64,000 bases of DNA from DASPWW01 sp963841715 (GTDB lineage Bacteria; Actinomycetota; Thermoleophilia; Solirubrobacterales; 70-9), in NCBI GenBank assembly GCA_963841715.1, contig CAWJDP010000001.1:496001-560000 (forward strand). The letters are read 5' to 3'. Every line of letters starts with the position of its first letter. The stretch's first letter is position 1. This document shows positions 34,695-43,099 of the stretch, piece after piece. The notes beneath the pieces were generated by a model that was not told the DNA's origin, did no database searches, and saw only the letters and a list, made by a program, of their open reading frames with translations. Made by a program: the position numbers and the translations under genes.

Positions 34695-35800
34695 CAGGCC
34701 GCCCTCGTTCGAGCGCCCGACGGCGCCGGCAGACGCTCGAGCAGCTCGCCGAGCTCGCCCACCGTTCGCTCCCACGACCAGCGCTCGGCCGCGGCGCGCG
34801 CGCCGGCGGCAAGACGCTCGCGCTCGCCCGCGTCGGCCAGCCGCTCGATCGCCGCGCGCATCTGGCCGACGTCGGGGTCGTATGCCGGCAGGCCCGACTT
34901 CGCCGGATCGACCTCGTGCCCCTCGACGAGGATCCCGTTCTCGCCGTCGACGACGATCTCGTTCATCGGCGGATTGTCGTTGGTGACGATCGGAAGGGCG
35001 AACGCCGTGGCCTCGTAGAGGTGCAGGCCGAGCCCCTCCCAGCGGCTCGGCGCCAGGCAGACGTCGGCGCCCGCAAAGCGGCCGAGGTGCTCGGCGGTGG
35101 GCAGGTCCTCCGTGATCTGCTCGATTCGCTCGTCGTCGCCGATCATCTTCCGTACCCGCTTCGCCTTGCGCTCGACCTGCGCCTTCATGACCAGCCGCAG
35201 GCCGGAGTCCGCGGTCGCCATGAACGCCTCGAGCACGGCCTCAAACGGCTTTCGTTTGGTCATGAACCCGCCCGGATAGAAAAACGAGACCACGCCGTCC
35301 TCGTGCTCAGCGACAACCTCGAACAGCTCCGGGTGGCAGCCCCAGTGGACGCGTGGGCTCTCGATGCCGAACCCGGCGTAGCGCTCGCGCTCCGCGGCGG
35401 TTAGCGAGTAGATGACGTCGAGCGCCTCCTCCGCCGGGGAGACGTGCTCGGGCGCGAACGCCTCCCAGACGAAGCGGGACACGGTCCTGACGCCGGTCGC
35501 GCGCAGCCGCGCGATCTCGGCGAACTGGTAGTTCTGATCGAAGAACGCGACCTCGATCCCGTTCTCGTGCGCCCACGCCTCGTACTCCTCGGCCGGCATG
35601 AAGTAGCTCGAGCCGACGGTCAGGCGCGGCTGGTCCCAGACCCCCTCGTGCTCCACGTGTGAGGGCCGGATCGTCGTCTCGCGCGTCGGCCGCGCGAGCA
35701 CGAACGTCTCGTGCCCTAGCGCTTCGAACGCCGAGCGCAGATGGCGGCCGACCACGGCCTGGCCGCGGTTGAACCAGTAGGAGACGATCCCGATCCGCAT
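34694..35800 (-). CDS. Glycosyltransferase family 4-like
   Basis: A 368-residue GT-B glycosyltransferase. The N-terminus is MRIGIVSYWFNRGQAVVGRH. The donor-binding half contains FFYPGGFMTKRKPFEAVLEAF, ADVCLAPSRWEGLGLHLYEAT and PIVTNDNPPMNEIV, the GT4 EX7E region. It is likely to add a sugar to an envelope or capsule glycan on the cytoplasmic face. A TACCCT box lies 8 nt upstream of the ATG. It is first gene of a two-gene operon with the methyltransferase. Confidence 0.85.
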   Translation of the reverse strand: MRIGIVSYWFNRGQAVVGRHLRSAFEALGHETFVLARPTRETTIRPSHVEHEGVWDQPRLTVGSSYFMPAEEYEAWAHENGIEVAFFDQNYQFAEIARLRATGVRTVSRFVWEAFAPEHVSPAEEALDVIYSLTAAERERYAGFGIESPRVHWGCHPELFEVVAEHEDGVVSFFYPGGFMTKRKPFEAVLEAFMATADSGLRLVMKAQVERKAKRVRKMIGDDERIEQITEDLPTAEHLGRFAGADVCLAPSRWEGLGLHLYEATAFALPIVTNDNPPMNEIVVDGENGILVEGHEVDPAKSGLPAYDPDVGQMRAAIERLADAGERERLAAGARAAAERWSWERTVGELGELLERLPAPSGARTRAA

Positions 35801-35808
35801 CGCGGGGG

Positions 35809-35814
35809 AGGGTA
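35809..35814 (-). promoter_or_regulatory. Leaderless-type -10 box (TACCCT) of the GT4 operon
   Basis: On the minus strand TACCCT is followed by 8 nt and the ATG at 35800. Confidence 0.4.
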
Positions 35815-35858
35815 ACCTGCGGCGCGCTGAGCTACACTCGCGTGGAACCGACTGGGTT

Positions 35859-36512
35859 GTGCCGATGGCCGCCAAGATCGCAGAGCATCTCCGCTCGAAC
35901 GTCATCGCGTATCTCGCATTGTTCGTTGCGCTGAGCGGGAGCGCGTACGCCGCGAGCCACATCAACGGAAAGACCATCCGCAAGCACTCGCTGCCGGGCA
36001 ACCGGATCAAGAAGAACAGCGTCACGGGCAAGCAGGTCAACGAGTCGAAGCTCGGGACCGTGCCCTCAGCGACCTCAGCAATGTCGGCGACGACCGCGGA
36101 CACCGCGACGAATGCAAACGCGCTCGGCGGGACCCCCCCATCAGGGTTCGGGTCCGGCGTCGTCAGCGGCGCGGTCTACGACCCCGGCAACGGCTCGAAG
36201 TTCTTCCCGCCCTACGGCTACTTCGATGCCACGACCGACAAATCGGTCGAGGCGATCGCCCCCGTGGCGATCACGGTCCGCGACTTCGTGGGGGAGGCAG
36301 CCTCGGGATTTTCTAGCGGATCGCTCGCGTTCTCGTTGGAGATCAACGCCCAGTCGGTGTCGCTGTGCACTGTCAGCGGCATGCAGACCACGTGTCGCGT
36401 GAACGGTCCGGTGACGATCCCCAAGGACGCTCAGTACAGGCTGGAGACGGTGGGCACGGGACTGGGCGCGGCCGCAACGATCGGCTTTCAGTACCGCGCG
36501 GCGGCCGGCTGA
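35859..36512 (+). CDS. Secreted protein of the SYAA-signal family, unknown function
   Basis: A 217-residue exported protein (GTG 35859, or ATG 35865). After a short charged start comes VIAYLALFVALSGSAYAASH, then a stretch of short Lys/Asn/Ser repeats (KTIRKHSLPGNRIKKNSVTGKQ), and a beta-rich C-terminal half with two cysteines (SLCTVSG, TTCRVNG). I have seen this N-terminal layout in many paralogous secreted proteins of Thermoleophilia; none has an assigned function that I know of. Confidence 0.75.
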   Translation: MPMAAKIAEHLRSNVIAYLALFVALSGSAYAASHINGKTIRKHSLPGNRIKKNSVTGKQVNESKLGTVPSATSAMSATTADTATNANALGGTPPSGFGSGVVSGAVYDPGNGSKFFPPYGYFDATTDKSVEAIAPVAITVRDFVGEAASGFSSGSLAFSLEINAQSVSLCTVSGMQTTCRVNGPVTIPKDAQYRLETVGTGLGAAATIGFQYRAAAG

Positions 36513-36538
36513 GGGACGCTACGCTCGCCCCGCACAGC

Positions 36539-36612
36539 GGGCCGGTAGCTCAGTTGGTCAGAGCAGCGGACTCATAATCCGTCGGTCGGAGGTTCGAGTC
36601 CTCCCCGGCCCA
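36539..36612 (+). tRNA. tRNA with CAT anticodon, probably elongator tRNA-Met
   Basis: A complete 74-nt cloverleaf. The acceptor stem GGGCCGG pairs with CCGGCCC, discriminator A. The D arm is AGCTCAGTTGGTCAGAGC, the anticodon stem-loop CGGACTCATAATCCG, and the T arm contains GGTTCGAGTCC. The A-U-rich closing and G-C acceptor fit elongator Met; tRNA-Ile with a lysidine-modified CAT is the alternative. The 3' CCA is not encoded. Confidence 0.9.
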
Positions 36613-36636
36613 TTCCGACGATTCGCGCCGGGCGGC

Positions 36637-37392
36637 TCAGGGGTTCGGGGCCGGGCAGCCCTCCGGCAGCGTGACCTTTCCGGGTCGCCCCGGCACGAAC
36701 CTCTGCATCCGCATCCACTCGTCGAGCTCGGGGTCGAAGAGGTTCTGGACGCCGAAGTGCAGCACCTGCCAGAACCTGCTCCGGTTCCGCCGGCCGACGT
36801 AGAAGTCGCCGAGCACGAACGGGAGCCGGACGAAGGCGCCGGGCGGGAGCGGGGGGAGGACGACGCCGACCCGCCAGTGGTTGACGAACCGACGCGGCCC
36901 GCCGCGAAGGATCTCGCGGCCGACGAAGCGCGAGCCCTTGAGGAAGTTGTTGAAGGTCTGGCGGCTGAAGAACCCCCCGAGCTTCATGCAGTTGAGAGCG
37001 CCGGAGCCGGGGGCGATGTTCGGCCACCTGTAGGTCAGGGTGTAGAGGGTGTTGTTGTAGATCAGGTTCGTGAACCAGATCGGGTACTTCCTGCCTCCGG
37101 CGATCATCTGGCTGTTGCCGTCCCGGCCTCGCCACCTGAACGGAACGTTGACGCCGAGGTCGCGGACGATGTACCTGCCGCTGGCCTGAAAGTCGGGCGC
37201 GAGCCGGGGCGGGCGCGGAGTCCGCTTCGCGCCCGAGGCGGCCCCCGAGGCCGTCGCCGGCGAATCGGGTGCGGGGGCGGCGAGACCCGAGCTCGGCGCG
37301 ATGACGGCTAGCGCGATCAGCGCGGCGAGCGGTGACAGCGCGGGCGTCCGACGGCCGGAACGGCGGGCCACCCTGCTCTCCCCGGAAATCAC
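36637..37392 (-). CDS. Secreted hypothetical protein
   Basis: A 251-residue protein with a signal peptide (LAALIALAVIAPSSGLAA) followed by a Pro/Arg linker. The mature domain is rich in aromatic and basic residues (NVPFRWRGRDGNSQ, YPIWFTNLIYNNTLYTLTYRWP, FVNHWRVGVVLPPLPPGAFV) and has two widely spaced cysteines. No family is recognised. The start is a GTG at 37392. The 68-nt gap to the next gene is unusually AT-rich and probably holds divergent promoters. Confidence 0.65.
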   Translation of the reverse strand: MISGESRVARRSGRRTPALSPLAALIALAVIAPSSGLAAPAPDSPATASGAASGAKRTPRPPRLAPDFQASGRYIVRDLGVNVPFRWRGRDGNSQMIAGGRKYPIWFTNLIYNNTLYTLTYRWPNIAPGSGALNCMKLGGFFSRQTFNNFLKGSRFVGREILRGGPRRFVNHWRVGVVLPPLPPGAFVRLPFVLGDFYVGRRNRSRFWQVLHFGVQNLFDPELDEWMRMQRFVPGRPGKVTLPEGCPAPNP

Positions 37393-37460
37393 CGGATGAG
37401 CATATATTCGGTCCCAGACTGATATCTATTGGGCGGTGGGACCGGTAGGGCGGATTTGAG

Positions 37461-37915
37461 TTGACCACCGGGCAGGCAAAGAGGCGAAGGGCGGGGAGCG
37501 CGGCGGCGCTGGCGACGGCCGCGCTCGCGGCTGCGCTCGTCAAGACCGGGATCGGGCGCTCGATGGCCGGCGTCGCGGCGACGCCGAACATGCACTGGCG
37601 CGACGGCTCGATGGCGATCCGTGCCTGGAGACGATCCTGCTCCAGCTCCGCGACGCGGGCAAGCTCAACCTCGACGACAAGCTCTCGAAGTACTTCCCGT
37701 CTTATCCGGAGGCCGACCAGATCACGCTCGGGATGCTCGCGAGCGTGAGCTCGGGCTGGAACGACTTCGCGCAGGGCAACCCGACGTGCATCGACGCCCT
37801 CAACGGCAACCCGTTCAGGCAGTGGAAGCTCTTCGAGATGCTCAACCATGCCTTCTCCAGGGGCCAGCCTGCAACGAACACCGCACGCATGTCGGTGAAG
37901 CTGGTCAAGAAGTAG
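37461..37915 (+). pseudogene. Remnant of a beta-lactamase-family serine hydrolase
   Basis: The first frame gives a signal peptide and then NMHWRDGSMAI, which corresponds to the region around the catalytic SxxK motif of D-Ala-D-Ala carboxypeptidase-type serine hydrolases. The SxxK itself is absent. After a -1 shift near 37620 a second frame reads LETILLQLRDAGKLNLDDKL, then SKYFPSYPEADQITLGMLAS and NPFRQW, all typical of that family. It then stops, after an unrelated 29-residue tail, at 37915. About two thirds of the normal protein is missing, so this is a true remnant. Confidence 0.65.
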
Positions 37916-37923
37916 GCATTCGG

Positions 37924-38235
37924 ATGGCGAAGATGAGCGCGCAGATGCGGGTCGAGGCGCCGGTTGACGCCGCGTCGCAGGCGTGTCGCAGCGCGATCAC
38001 ACAGCTCCGCTGGAGGCAGGACGACGAGGGAGACGCGAATCGGATTGTCGCCAAGCCGGGGCTCGGGATGTTCAGCAACCCATCGAAGATCGAGATGCTC
38101 CTGTCCGAGGACCACGGGGGCACCGCGATCGCGTTCAACGCGAGCATCATGCAGATCGGCCCGATCGCAAAGCGCAACCTGCGAAAGCAGCTCGCCGAGC
38201 TCCAGAGCGCGATCGAGTCCTCCGCCCGCGAGTAA
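37924..38235 (+). CDS. Small hypothetical protein
   Basis: A 103-residue soluble protein. It starts with a strand-like MSAQMRVEAPVDAASQACRS, has a charged beta-rich middle (NRIVAKPGLGMFSNPSKIEM) and ends in a helix (RNLRKQLAELQSAIESSA). The pattern resembles small SRPBCC-like or immunoglobulin-tail-binding proteins but is not decisive. It begins 8 nt after the serine hydrolase remnant. Confidence 0.6.
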   Translation: MAKMSAQMRVEAPVDAASQACRSAITQLRWRQDDEGDANRIVAKPGLGMFSNPSKIEMLLSEDHGGTAIAFNASIMQIGPIAKRNLRKQLAELQSAIESSARE

Positions 38236-38303
38236 GGGTCACGCGGGGCGCCTAGAGCCAGGCCCGCGAAATGGCGAGCCGGGTCGAGTAGTGTCGCGCG
38301 GCG

Positions 38304-38945
38304 ATGGGAAAGCTCAGGTTCAGCGTCTCGATCTCGCTCGACGGCTATCTCGCCGGACCCAGCCCGAGCGAGGACGATCCCCTCGGCGAGGGCGGCATCC
38401 AGCTGCACGAGTGGGTGTTCAAGCTCGCGGCGTGGCGCGAGCCGCACGGGCGGGAGGGGGGTGAGGTCAACGAGTCGACTCCGGTGATGGAGGCGATGAA
38501 CGAGAACGTCGGCGCGACGATCATGGGCCGGGGCATGTTCGGCGGCGGCGAGGGTCCGTGGGGAGATGACCCGTGGACGGGCTGGTGGGGGGATGAGCCG
38601 CCGTTCCATGTCCCGGTGTTCGTCCTCACCCACCACGCGCGCGAGCCGCTCGAGATGCAGGGGGGCACGACGTTTCACTTCGTCACCGACGGGATCGAGT
38701 CCGCGCTCGAGCGGGCGCGCGAGGCGGCCGGGGACGCGGACGTGACGATCGGCGGCGGAGCCGAGGCGATCCAGCAGTACCTCGCCGCCGGCCAGGTCGA
38801 CGAGATGACATTGAGCGTCGTTCCCGTCGTGCTCGGGTCCGGGACGCGCCTGCTCGACGGCCTCGCGACGGGGAGGCCGACACTCGAGATCGAGCGCGTG
38901 ACCCCGGCACCCGACGTCACCCACCTCAAGTTCCGGGTGAGCTGA
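38304..38945 (+). CDS. RibD C-terminal/dihydrofolate reductase family protein
   Basis: A 213-residue reductase of the RibD_C fold. It shows LRFSVSISLDGYLAGPSPSED at the N-terminus, MGRGMFGGGEGPW, VPVFVLTHHAREPLEMQGGT, VTIGGGAEAIQQYLAAGQVDEM and VPVVLGSGTRLLDG. These are NADPH-binding motifs of the pyrimidine reductase/DHFR-like family. Stand-alone members are widespread in actinobacteria with unknown substrates. A TAGTGT box lies 9 nt before the ATG. Confidence 0.88.
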   Translation: MGKLRFSVSISLDGYLAGPSPSEDDPLGEGGIQLHEWVFKLAAWREPHGREGGEVNESTPVMEAMNENVGATIMGRGMFGGGEGPWGDDPWTGWWGDEPPFHVPVFVLTHHAREPLEMQGGTTFHFVTDGIESALERAREAAGDADVTIGGGAEAIQQYLAAGQVDEMTLSVVPVVLGSGTRLLDGLATGRPTLEIERVTPAPDVTHLKFRVS

Positions 38946-38991
38946 CTTCCTAGAATCGGCTGCGGCGCGGAGCCGAACAAGGAGGTACACG

Positions 38992-39858
38992 ATGGAGATC
39001 GGGATCGGACTCCCGAACGCCGTAACCGGAGCGACGGGCGATCAGCTCACCGAATGGGCGCGCGCCGCCGATGAGGCGGGCTTCTCCAGCCTCGGGACGA
39101 TCGATCGCATCATGTACCCGAACTACGAGCCGCTCATCGCCCTCTCCGGCGCGGCGGCGGTCACGAAACGGATTCGACTCGCGACGACGGTCCTTCTCGG
39201 TCCGCTGCGCGTCAACGCGGCGCTGCTCGCGAAGCAGGTGCTGTCGCTCGACGCGCTCGCCGGCGGCGGGCGTGCGGTGCTGGGGATAGCCATCGGGGCC
39301 CGCGAGGACGACTACGAGATCAGCGGCGTGTCGATGTCGCAGCGCGGAGCGTGGATGGACTCAGAGCTGGCGATGATCCGGCGGATCTGGAACGGGGAGG
39401 GTGCGAGCGAGGCGAGGGTCGGACCGCGCCCGGGCGGCGACGGGCCGAGGCTGATCGTCGGCGGGACCGTCGACGCTGCCTTCGATCGCGCCGCGCGCCA
39501 CGGCGACGGCTGGATGCTGGGCGGCGGCGCGCCGGACCAGTTCTCGGGCGCGCTCGAGAAGCTGAGCGCGGCGTGGGAGCGCCACGGCCGCGAGGGCGAG
39601 CCCCGGAAGGGGGCGCTCGCGTACTTCGCGCTCGGCGACAATGCGCAGGAGGACGCCGACCGCTACCTGCTCGACTACTACGCGTGGCTCGGCGACGACC
39701 TGGCGCGGATGATCGCCGACTCCGCCCTGAAGGACCCCGAGGCCGTGCGGCAGCGCGTCGCCGCGTTCGAGGCCGCCGGCTGCGACGAGCTGTTCATGAT
39801 CCCGAGCTCGGCCGATCGCGAGCAGGTCGATCTGCTCGCGGAGGCGGCGCTGCGATGA
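38992..39858 (+). CDS. LLM class flavin-dependent oxidoreductase
   Basis: A 288-residue luciferase-like (bacterial luciferase/F420-type TIM barrel) oxidoreductase. It shows IGIGLPNAVTGATGDQLTEW, LGTIDRIMYPNYEPLIALS, RIRLATTVLLGPLRVNAALL and AIGAREDDYEISGV. The cofactor may be FMN or F420; I cannot decide. AAGGAGG lies 9 nt before the ATG. The stop overlaps the nitrilase start (ATGA), so the two are coupled. Confidence 0.9.
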   Translation: MEIGIGLPNAVTGATGDQLTEWARAADEAGFSSLGTIDRIMYPNYEPLIALSGAAAVTKRIRLATTVLLGPLRVNAALLAKQVLSLDALAGGGRAVLGIAIGAREDDYEISGVSMSQRGAWMDSELAMIRRIWNGEGASEARVGPRPGGDGPRLIVGGTVDAAFDRAARHGDGWMLGGGAPDQFSGALEKLSAAWERHGREGEPRKGALAYFALGDNAQEDADRYLLDYYAWLGDDLARMIADSALKDPEAVRQRVAAFEAAGCDELFMIPSSADREQVDLLAEAALR

Positions 39859-40838
39859 CGAGCTTCGAGACCGTACGCGTTGCGGCGGTCCAGGCGACGC
39901 CCGTGATCCTCGATGCCGACGCAACCGTCGCGAAGGTCGAGGAGCTGCTCCGCGAGGCGGCGTCAGCGGGCGCGAAGCTCGCGGTGTTCCCGGAGTCGTT
40001 TGTCCCGCTGTACCCCTCCGACGCATGGGCGAAGGAGGGGGCCTCGTTCGAGGGCTTCGATGAGCTCTGGGAGAGAATGTGGGCGGGCTCGGTCGACGTC
40101 CCGGGTCCGCTCACCGACCGCATTGCCGCGGCGTGCGCTGAGGAGTCGATCCACTGTGTGATCGGCGTCAGCGAGCGGATCGAGGCGCGGCCGGGGACGC
40201 TCTACAACACGATGCTCACGTTCGGGCCCGGCGGCCTTCTGACGCGCCACCGCAAGCTGATGCCCACCCATCACGAGCGCCTCTTCTGGGGCATCGGGGC
40301 GGGCGACGACCTCGAGGTCGTGGACACGCCGATCGGCCGGCTCGGCGGCCTCATCTGCTGGGAGAACATGATGCCCGTGGCGCGCTATCGCGTCTACGAG
40401 CAGGGCCCGCAGATCTGGGCGGCGCCGAACGCAGACGACGAGGAGAGCTGGACGGTGACCGCGCGCCACATCGCCCTCGAGTCGGGCGCGTTCGTCGTCT
40501 CCGCCCCGCAGTACATCCCGGCATCCGCGTTCCCGGACGACTTCCCGGCGACGCTGCCGGAGGGAGACGACGTCTTCCTGCGCGGCGGCGCCCTGATCGC
40601 AGATCCGCTCGGCGGCGAGATCATCGCGGGCCCGCTCTACGACGAGGAGGGCATCGTGATCGCTGACTGCGACCTTCGTCACGGCCTGTACGCGAAGCGT
40701 TGGTTCGACGTCGCGGGCCACTACAGCCGCGACGATGTCCTGCTCGACGGCGACCGCCGCCTACCCGCCACCGATCGGCTTGTCGGCCGGGGCGAGGTTG
40801 AGCACGCTGGCGAGGACCACGAATCCCGCCAGGCCTAG
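39855..40838 (+). CDS. Nitrilase family carbon-nitrogen hydrolase
   Basis: A 327-residue nitrilase-superfamily enzyme. The catalytic triad is visible: Glu in AVFPESFVPLYP (about residue 48), Lys in HRKLMPTHHERLFWG and Cys in GGLICWENMMP. The CWENMMP context is that of true nitrilases, which convert organic nitriles to acids and ammonia. The family core ends at about HYSRDDVLL; the last 30 residues are a non-family tail that runs antisense over the end of the MFS gene. It is coupled to the LLM oxidoreductase upstream. Confidence 0.9.
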   Translation: MTSFETVRVAAVQATPVILDADATVAKVEELLREAASAGAKLAVFPESFVPLYPSDAWAKEGASFEGFDELWERMWAGSVDVPGPLTDRIAAACAEESIHCVIGVSERIEARPGTLYNTMLTFGPGGLLTRHRKLMPTHHERLFWGIGAGDDLEVVDTPIGRLGGLICWENMMPVARYRVYEQGPQIWAAPNADDEESWTVTARHIALESGAFVVSAPQYIPASAFPDDFPATLPEGDDVFLRGGALIADPLGGEIIAGPLYDEEGIVIADCDLRHGLYAKRWFDVAGHYSRDDVLLDGDRRLPATDRLVGRGEVEHAGEDHESRQA

Positions 40839-41915
40839 GAAGGCTGCGGCGCCGTTTCCGGCTGCGAGCATCGACCCCATCACCGGGATCACGACGATCG
40901 GTATCGCCTGCGTCCACACCATCACGAACGCGAGCGGCGCCAGCGGCTCGGCGGGGAAGAGGCGCTGCGACTCGACGATGATCACCGCGTAGGGGAGCGC
41001 GAAGCCGATCCCCATCAGGATCACAGCCGGAAGCGCGACGGCTAAGCCCGCCTCGATCGCGATCGCGGCGAGCCCCACCGCGGCGAGCAGCGGCACGATG
41101 CCCGCAAGCACGACCGCCGAGCCGCCGCGGGCCATGATCCGTGCCCCCGTCAGCCGCATCGCCGCGGACAGCCCGTAGAGGACGAACGAGAGGATCCCCG
41201 CGAGGCCGACGGCGATCCCGCCCTCCGTCGTCAGGTAGTGGACGAGCCACGCGCCGATGATCAGTGGGATTCCGAGCGTGGCGATGAACATCGTCGTCAG
41301 CCGCACGAGCTCGAAGCTCCGAACCGCTGCGCGGAGGAATCCCTCTTTCGGCGCACCCGGGGGGTCGACCTCAACCCGCTTCGGAGTGAACGGGAGCGCC
41401 GAGAGCCCGACCGCGGCCGAGATCACGAATCCGACCTGCCACGCGACTCCGGCCTCCTGGAGCAGAGCGCCGACGACGAGCGCGGCGGCGACGCCGAGCT
41501 GGAATCCGGCGCCGAACGCGCCGGCCAGCCTGACGCCCCCGGCGGTGCGCGCGAAGACGGGCCCGAGCACGGCGGCGATCGCGAAGCCGAGTCCGGCCAG
41601 CACCCGCCCCACGGCGAGCCCGGCGAACCCAAGTCCGAGCGCGAAGAGGACGTTGCCGGCGCCCATGAGCAGGCACGCGAGCCGCATCCCGTTGGCGACC
41701 CCGATCCGTTCGCCGATCGGCTCTGAGATCACGGTGCCGACGACGCCGGCGATGAAGAAGACCGTCCCCGCGAGCAGGCCGATCGCGGCGAGCGAGACGC
41801 CGAAGTCGTGGGCCAGCGTGCTCACGACCGGCCCGATATTGCCCCCGTTCCAGGCCGCGCCGAGACCCAACAAAACCGCGACCATCAGCGCGGCGCGGTT
41901 CTCCCTGGGGCTCAC
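40761..41915 (-). CDS. MFS transporter
   Basis: A 384-residue major facilitator with 12 predicted helices. The motif A region between helices 2 and 3 reads VISEPIGERIGVANGMRLA, and repeated glycine-rich helices follow. The GTG at 41915 gives a normal N-terminus just before the first helix; the frame continues to 42230 without membrane character. The 3' end overlaps the nitrilase gene by 78 nt, tail to tail. A link to uptake or export of the nitrilase product is possible but not shown. The substrate is unknown. Confidence 0.85.
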   Translation of the reverse strand: MSPRENRAALMVAVLLGLGAAWNGGNIGPVVSTLAHDFGVSLAAIGLLAGTVFFIAGVVGTVISEPIGERIGVANGMRLACLLMGAGNVLFALGLGFAGLAVGRVLAGLGFAIAAVLGPVFARTAGGVRLAGAFGAGFQLGVAAALVVGALLQEAGVAWQVGFVISAAVGLSALPFTPKRVEVDPPGAPKEGFLRAAVRSFELVRLTTMFIATLGIPLIIGAWLVHYLTTEGGIAVGLAGILSFVLYGLSAAMRLTGARIMARGGSAVVLAGIVPLLAAVGLAAIAIEAGLAVALPAVILMGIGFALPYAVIIVESQRLFPAEPLAPLAFVMVWTQAIPIVVIPVMGSMLAAGNGAAAFLGLAGFVVLASVLNLAPADKPIGGG

Positions 41916-41976
41916 GCGCGCGATTATTCCAACGCTTGGTTCGCAACTTCCGTTCGCGCCGGTGTTTGTCTCCCAG

Positions 41977-42960
41977 ATGAAACGCGCGACCTCACTCGCG
42001 TCCGCCCTCGCGCTGCTCGGCTCTCTCGTCGCGGGCGTATCGGCGCTCGGCGCATCGACGCCGCACCTCTCCGATCGGCCGCAGCCGCCGTCGAGCCGCG
42101 CCGTCGAGCGCGCGACGCGCAGCTTCGACGCCGCGCACCCGGATGCCGGCGGGAGCGCGAAGGCGCCGCTCGCCGCGCGCGGCGAGGCGAAGTCGGGGGG
42201 GAGGATCTTCCCCAACCGGCGCCTCGTCACCCTGTACGGCGCGCCTCAGCTGAAGAAGACGGTGATCGGGCTGAAGTCGGTCAAGGGCGCGAAGAAGAAG
42301 CTCAACAAAGAGGTCTCGGCGTACGAGGACAAGGGCGACCGCCCGGTCACGGGCGGCTTCGACATCCTCGCGACGATCGCGACTGGGACGCCCGGACCGA
42401 GCGGGCTCTACCGTGATCGCCAGTCGAGCTCGGTGCTGCAGACGTATCTCGACGCGGCGCGGTCCGTGAACGGCCGACTGCTGCTCGACATCGAACCGGG
42501 GCGCTCGACCTTCCTCAAGGAGATGAAGGCGCTCAGCGACCTGCTCACGAAGCCCGACGTCGACGTCGCGCTCGATCCCGAGTGGAACGTCGGACCGCAC
42601 GGCAAGCCGGGCAAGACCGAGGGCAAGGTGAGCGCGAAGGAGCTGAACAAGGTCTCGGACTACCTCGCCGGGATCGTGAAGGAAAACAACCTCCCGCAAA
42701 AGGTGATGGTGGTGCACCAGTTCCGCAAGGGCAGCGTCCACGGGCGCAACAAGATCGAGCAGCGCGGAAGCGACGTCGCGGTAACGCTTAACTTCGACGG
42801 GATCGGGGGTCCCGGCGGAAAGGTCTCGGGCTACGACTCGCTGAGCGCGGATCAGCTCTTCAAGGGCTTCTCGCTCTTCTACAAGCTCGACAAGCACCTG
42901 ATGAGCCCCGACAAGGTGCTGAAGCTCGATCCCCCCGCCGACTACGTGATGTACCAGTAG
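41977..42960 (+). CDS. Secreted protein, possible glycosidase-like barrel
   Basis: A 327-residue exported protein: signal SLASALALLGSLVAGVSALG, a disordered Ala/Pro/Ser stretch to about 70, then an alpha/beta domain. That domain begins RRLVTLYGAPQLKKTVIGLK and contains LLLDIEPGRSTFLKEMKAL, DVDVALDPEWNVGPHG, MVVHQF and VTLNFDGIGGPGG. The alternation of strands ending in Asp or Glu looks like a TIM barrel of glycoside-hydrolase type, but I cannot name the family. Confidence 0.7.
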   Translation: MKRATSLASALALLGSLVAGVSALGASTPHLSDRPQPPSSRAVERATRSFDAAHPDAGGSAKAPLAARGEAKSGGRIFPNRRLVTLYGAPQLKKTVIGLKSVKGAKKKLNKEVSAYEDKGDRPVTGGFDILATIATGTPGPSGLYRDRQSSSVLQTYLDAARSVNGRLLLDIEPGRSTFLKEMKALSDLLTKPDVDVALDPEWNVGPHGKPGKTEGKVSAKELNKVSDYLAGIVKENNLPQKVMVVHQFRKGSVHGRNKIEQRGSDVAVTLNFDGIGGPGGKVSGYDSLSADQLFKGFSLFYKLDKHLMSPDKVLKLDPPADYVMYQ

Positions 42961-43099
42961 GCGCGGCTCTCCCAGGCACGATCCACGCCTGGCGGGCGCC
43001 GCCAATTGCAAGATTGTTTGCAGAGGCTCACAGCTTTATGAAGAGTCGCTAATCTGCCGCAGCCGGCCTCGGGTCCGGGGCCGTGGCTGGGACGAACGC

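Noticed and set aside
30246..35800. Secondary-metabolite or capsule gene cluster around the glycosyltransferases
   Set aside because: The GT1, SDRs, methyltransferases and GT4 are on separate transcription units with unrelated genes between; only the GT4-methyltransferase pair is coupled.
42961..43099. Possible c-di-AMP (ydaO) riboswitch upstream of the NlpC/P60 gene
   Set aside because: Such genes often carry this riboswitch in actinobacteria, but the conserved core segments are not recognisable in this 139-nt leader; only a weak CCAGGC/GCCTGG hairpin and an AT-rich promoter-like patch are seen.
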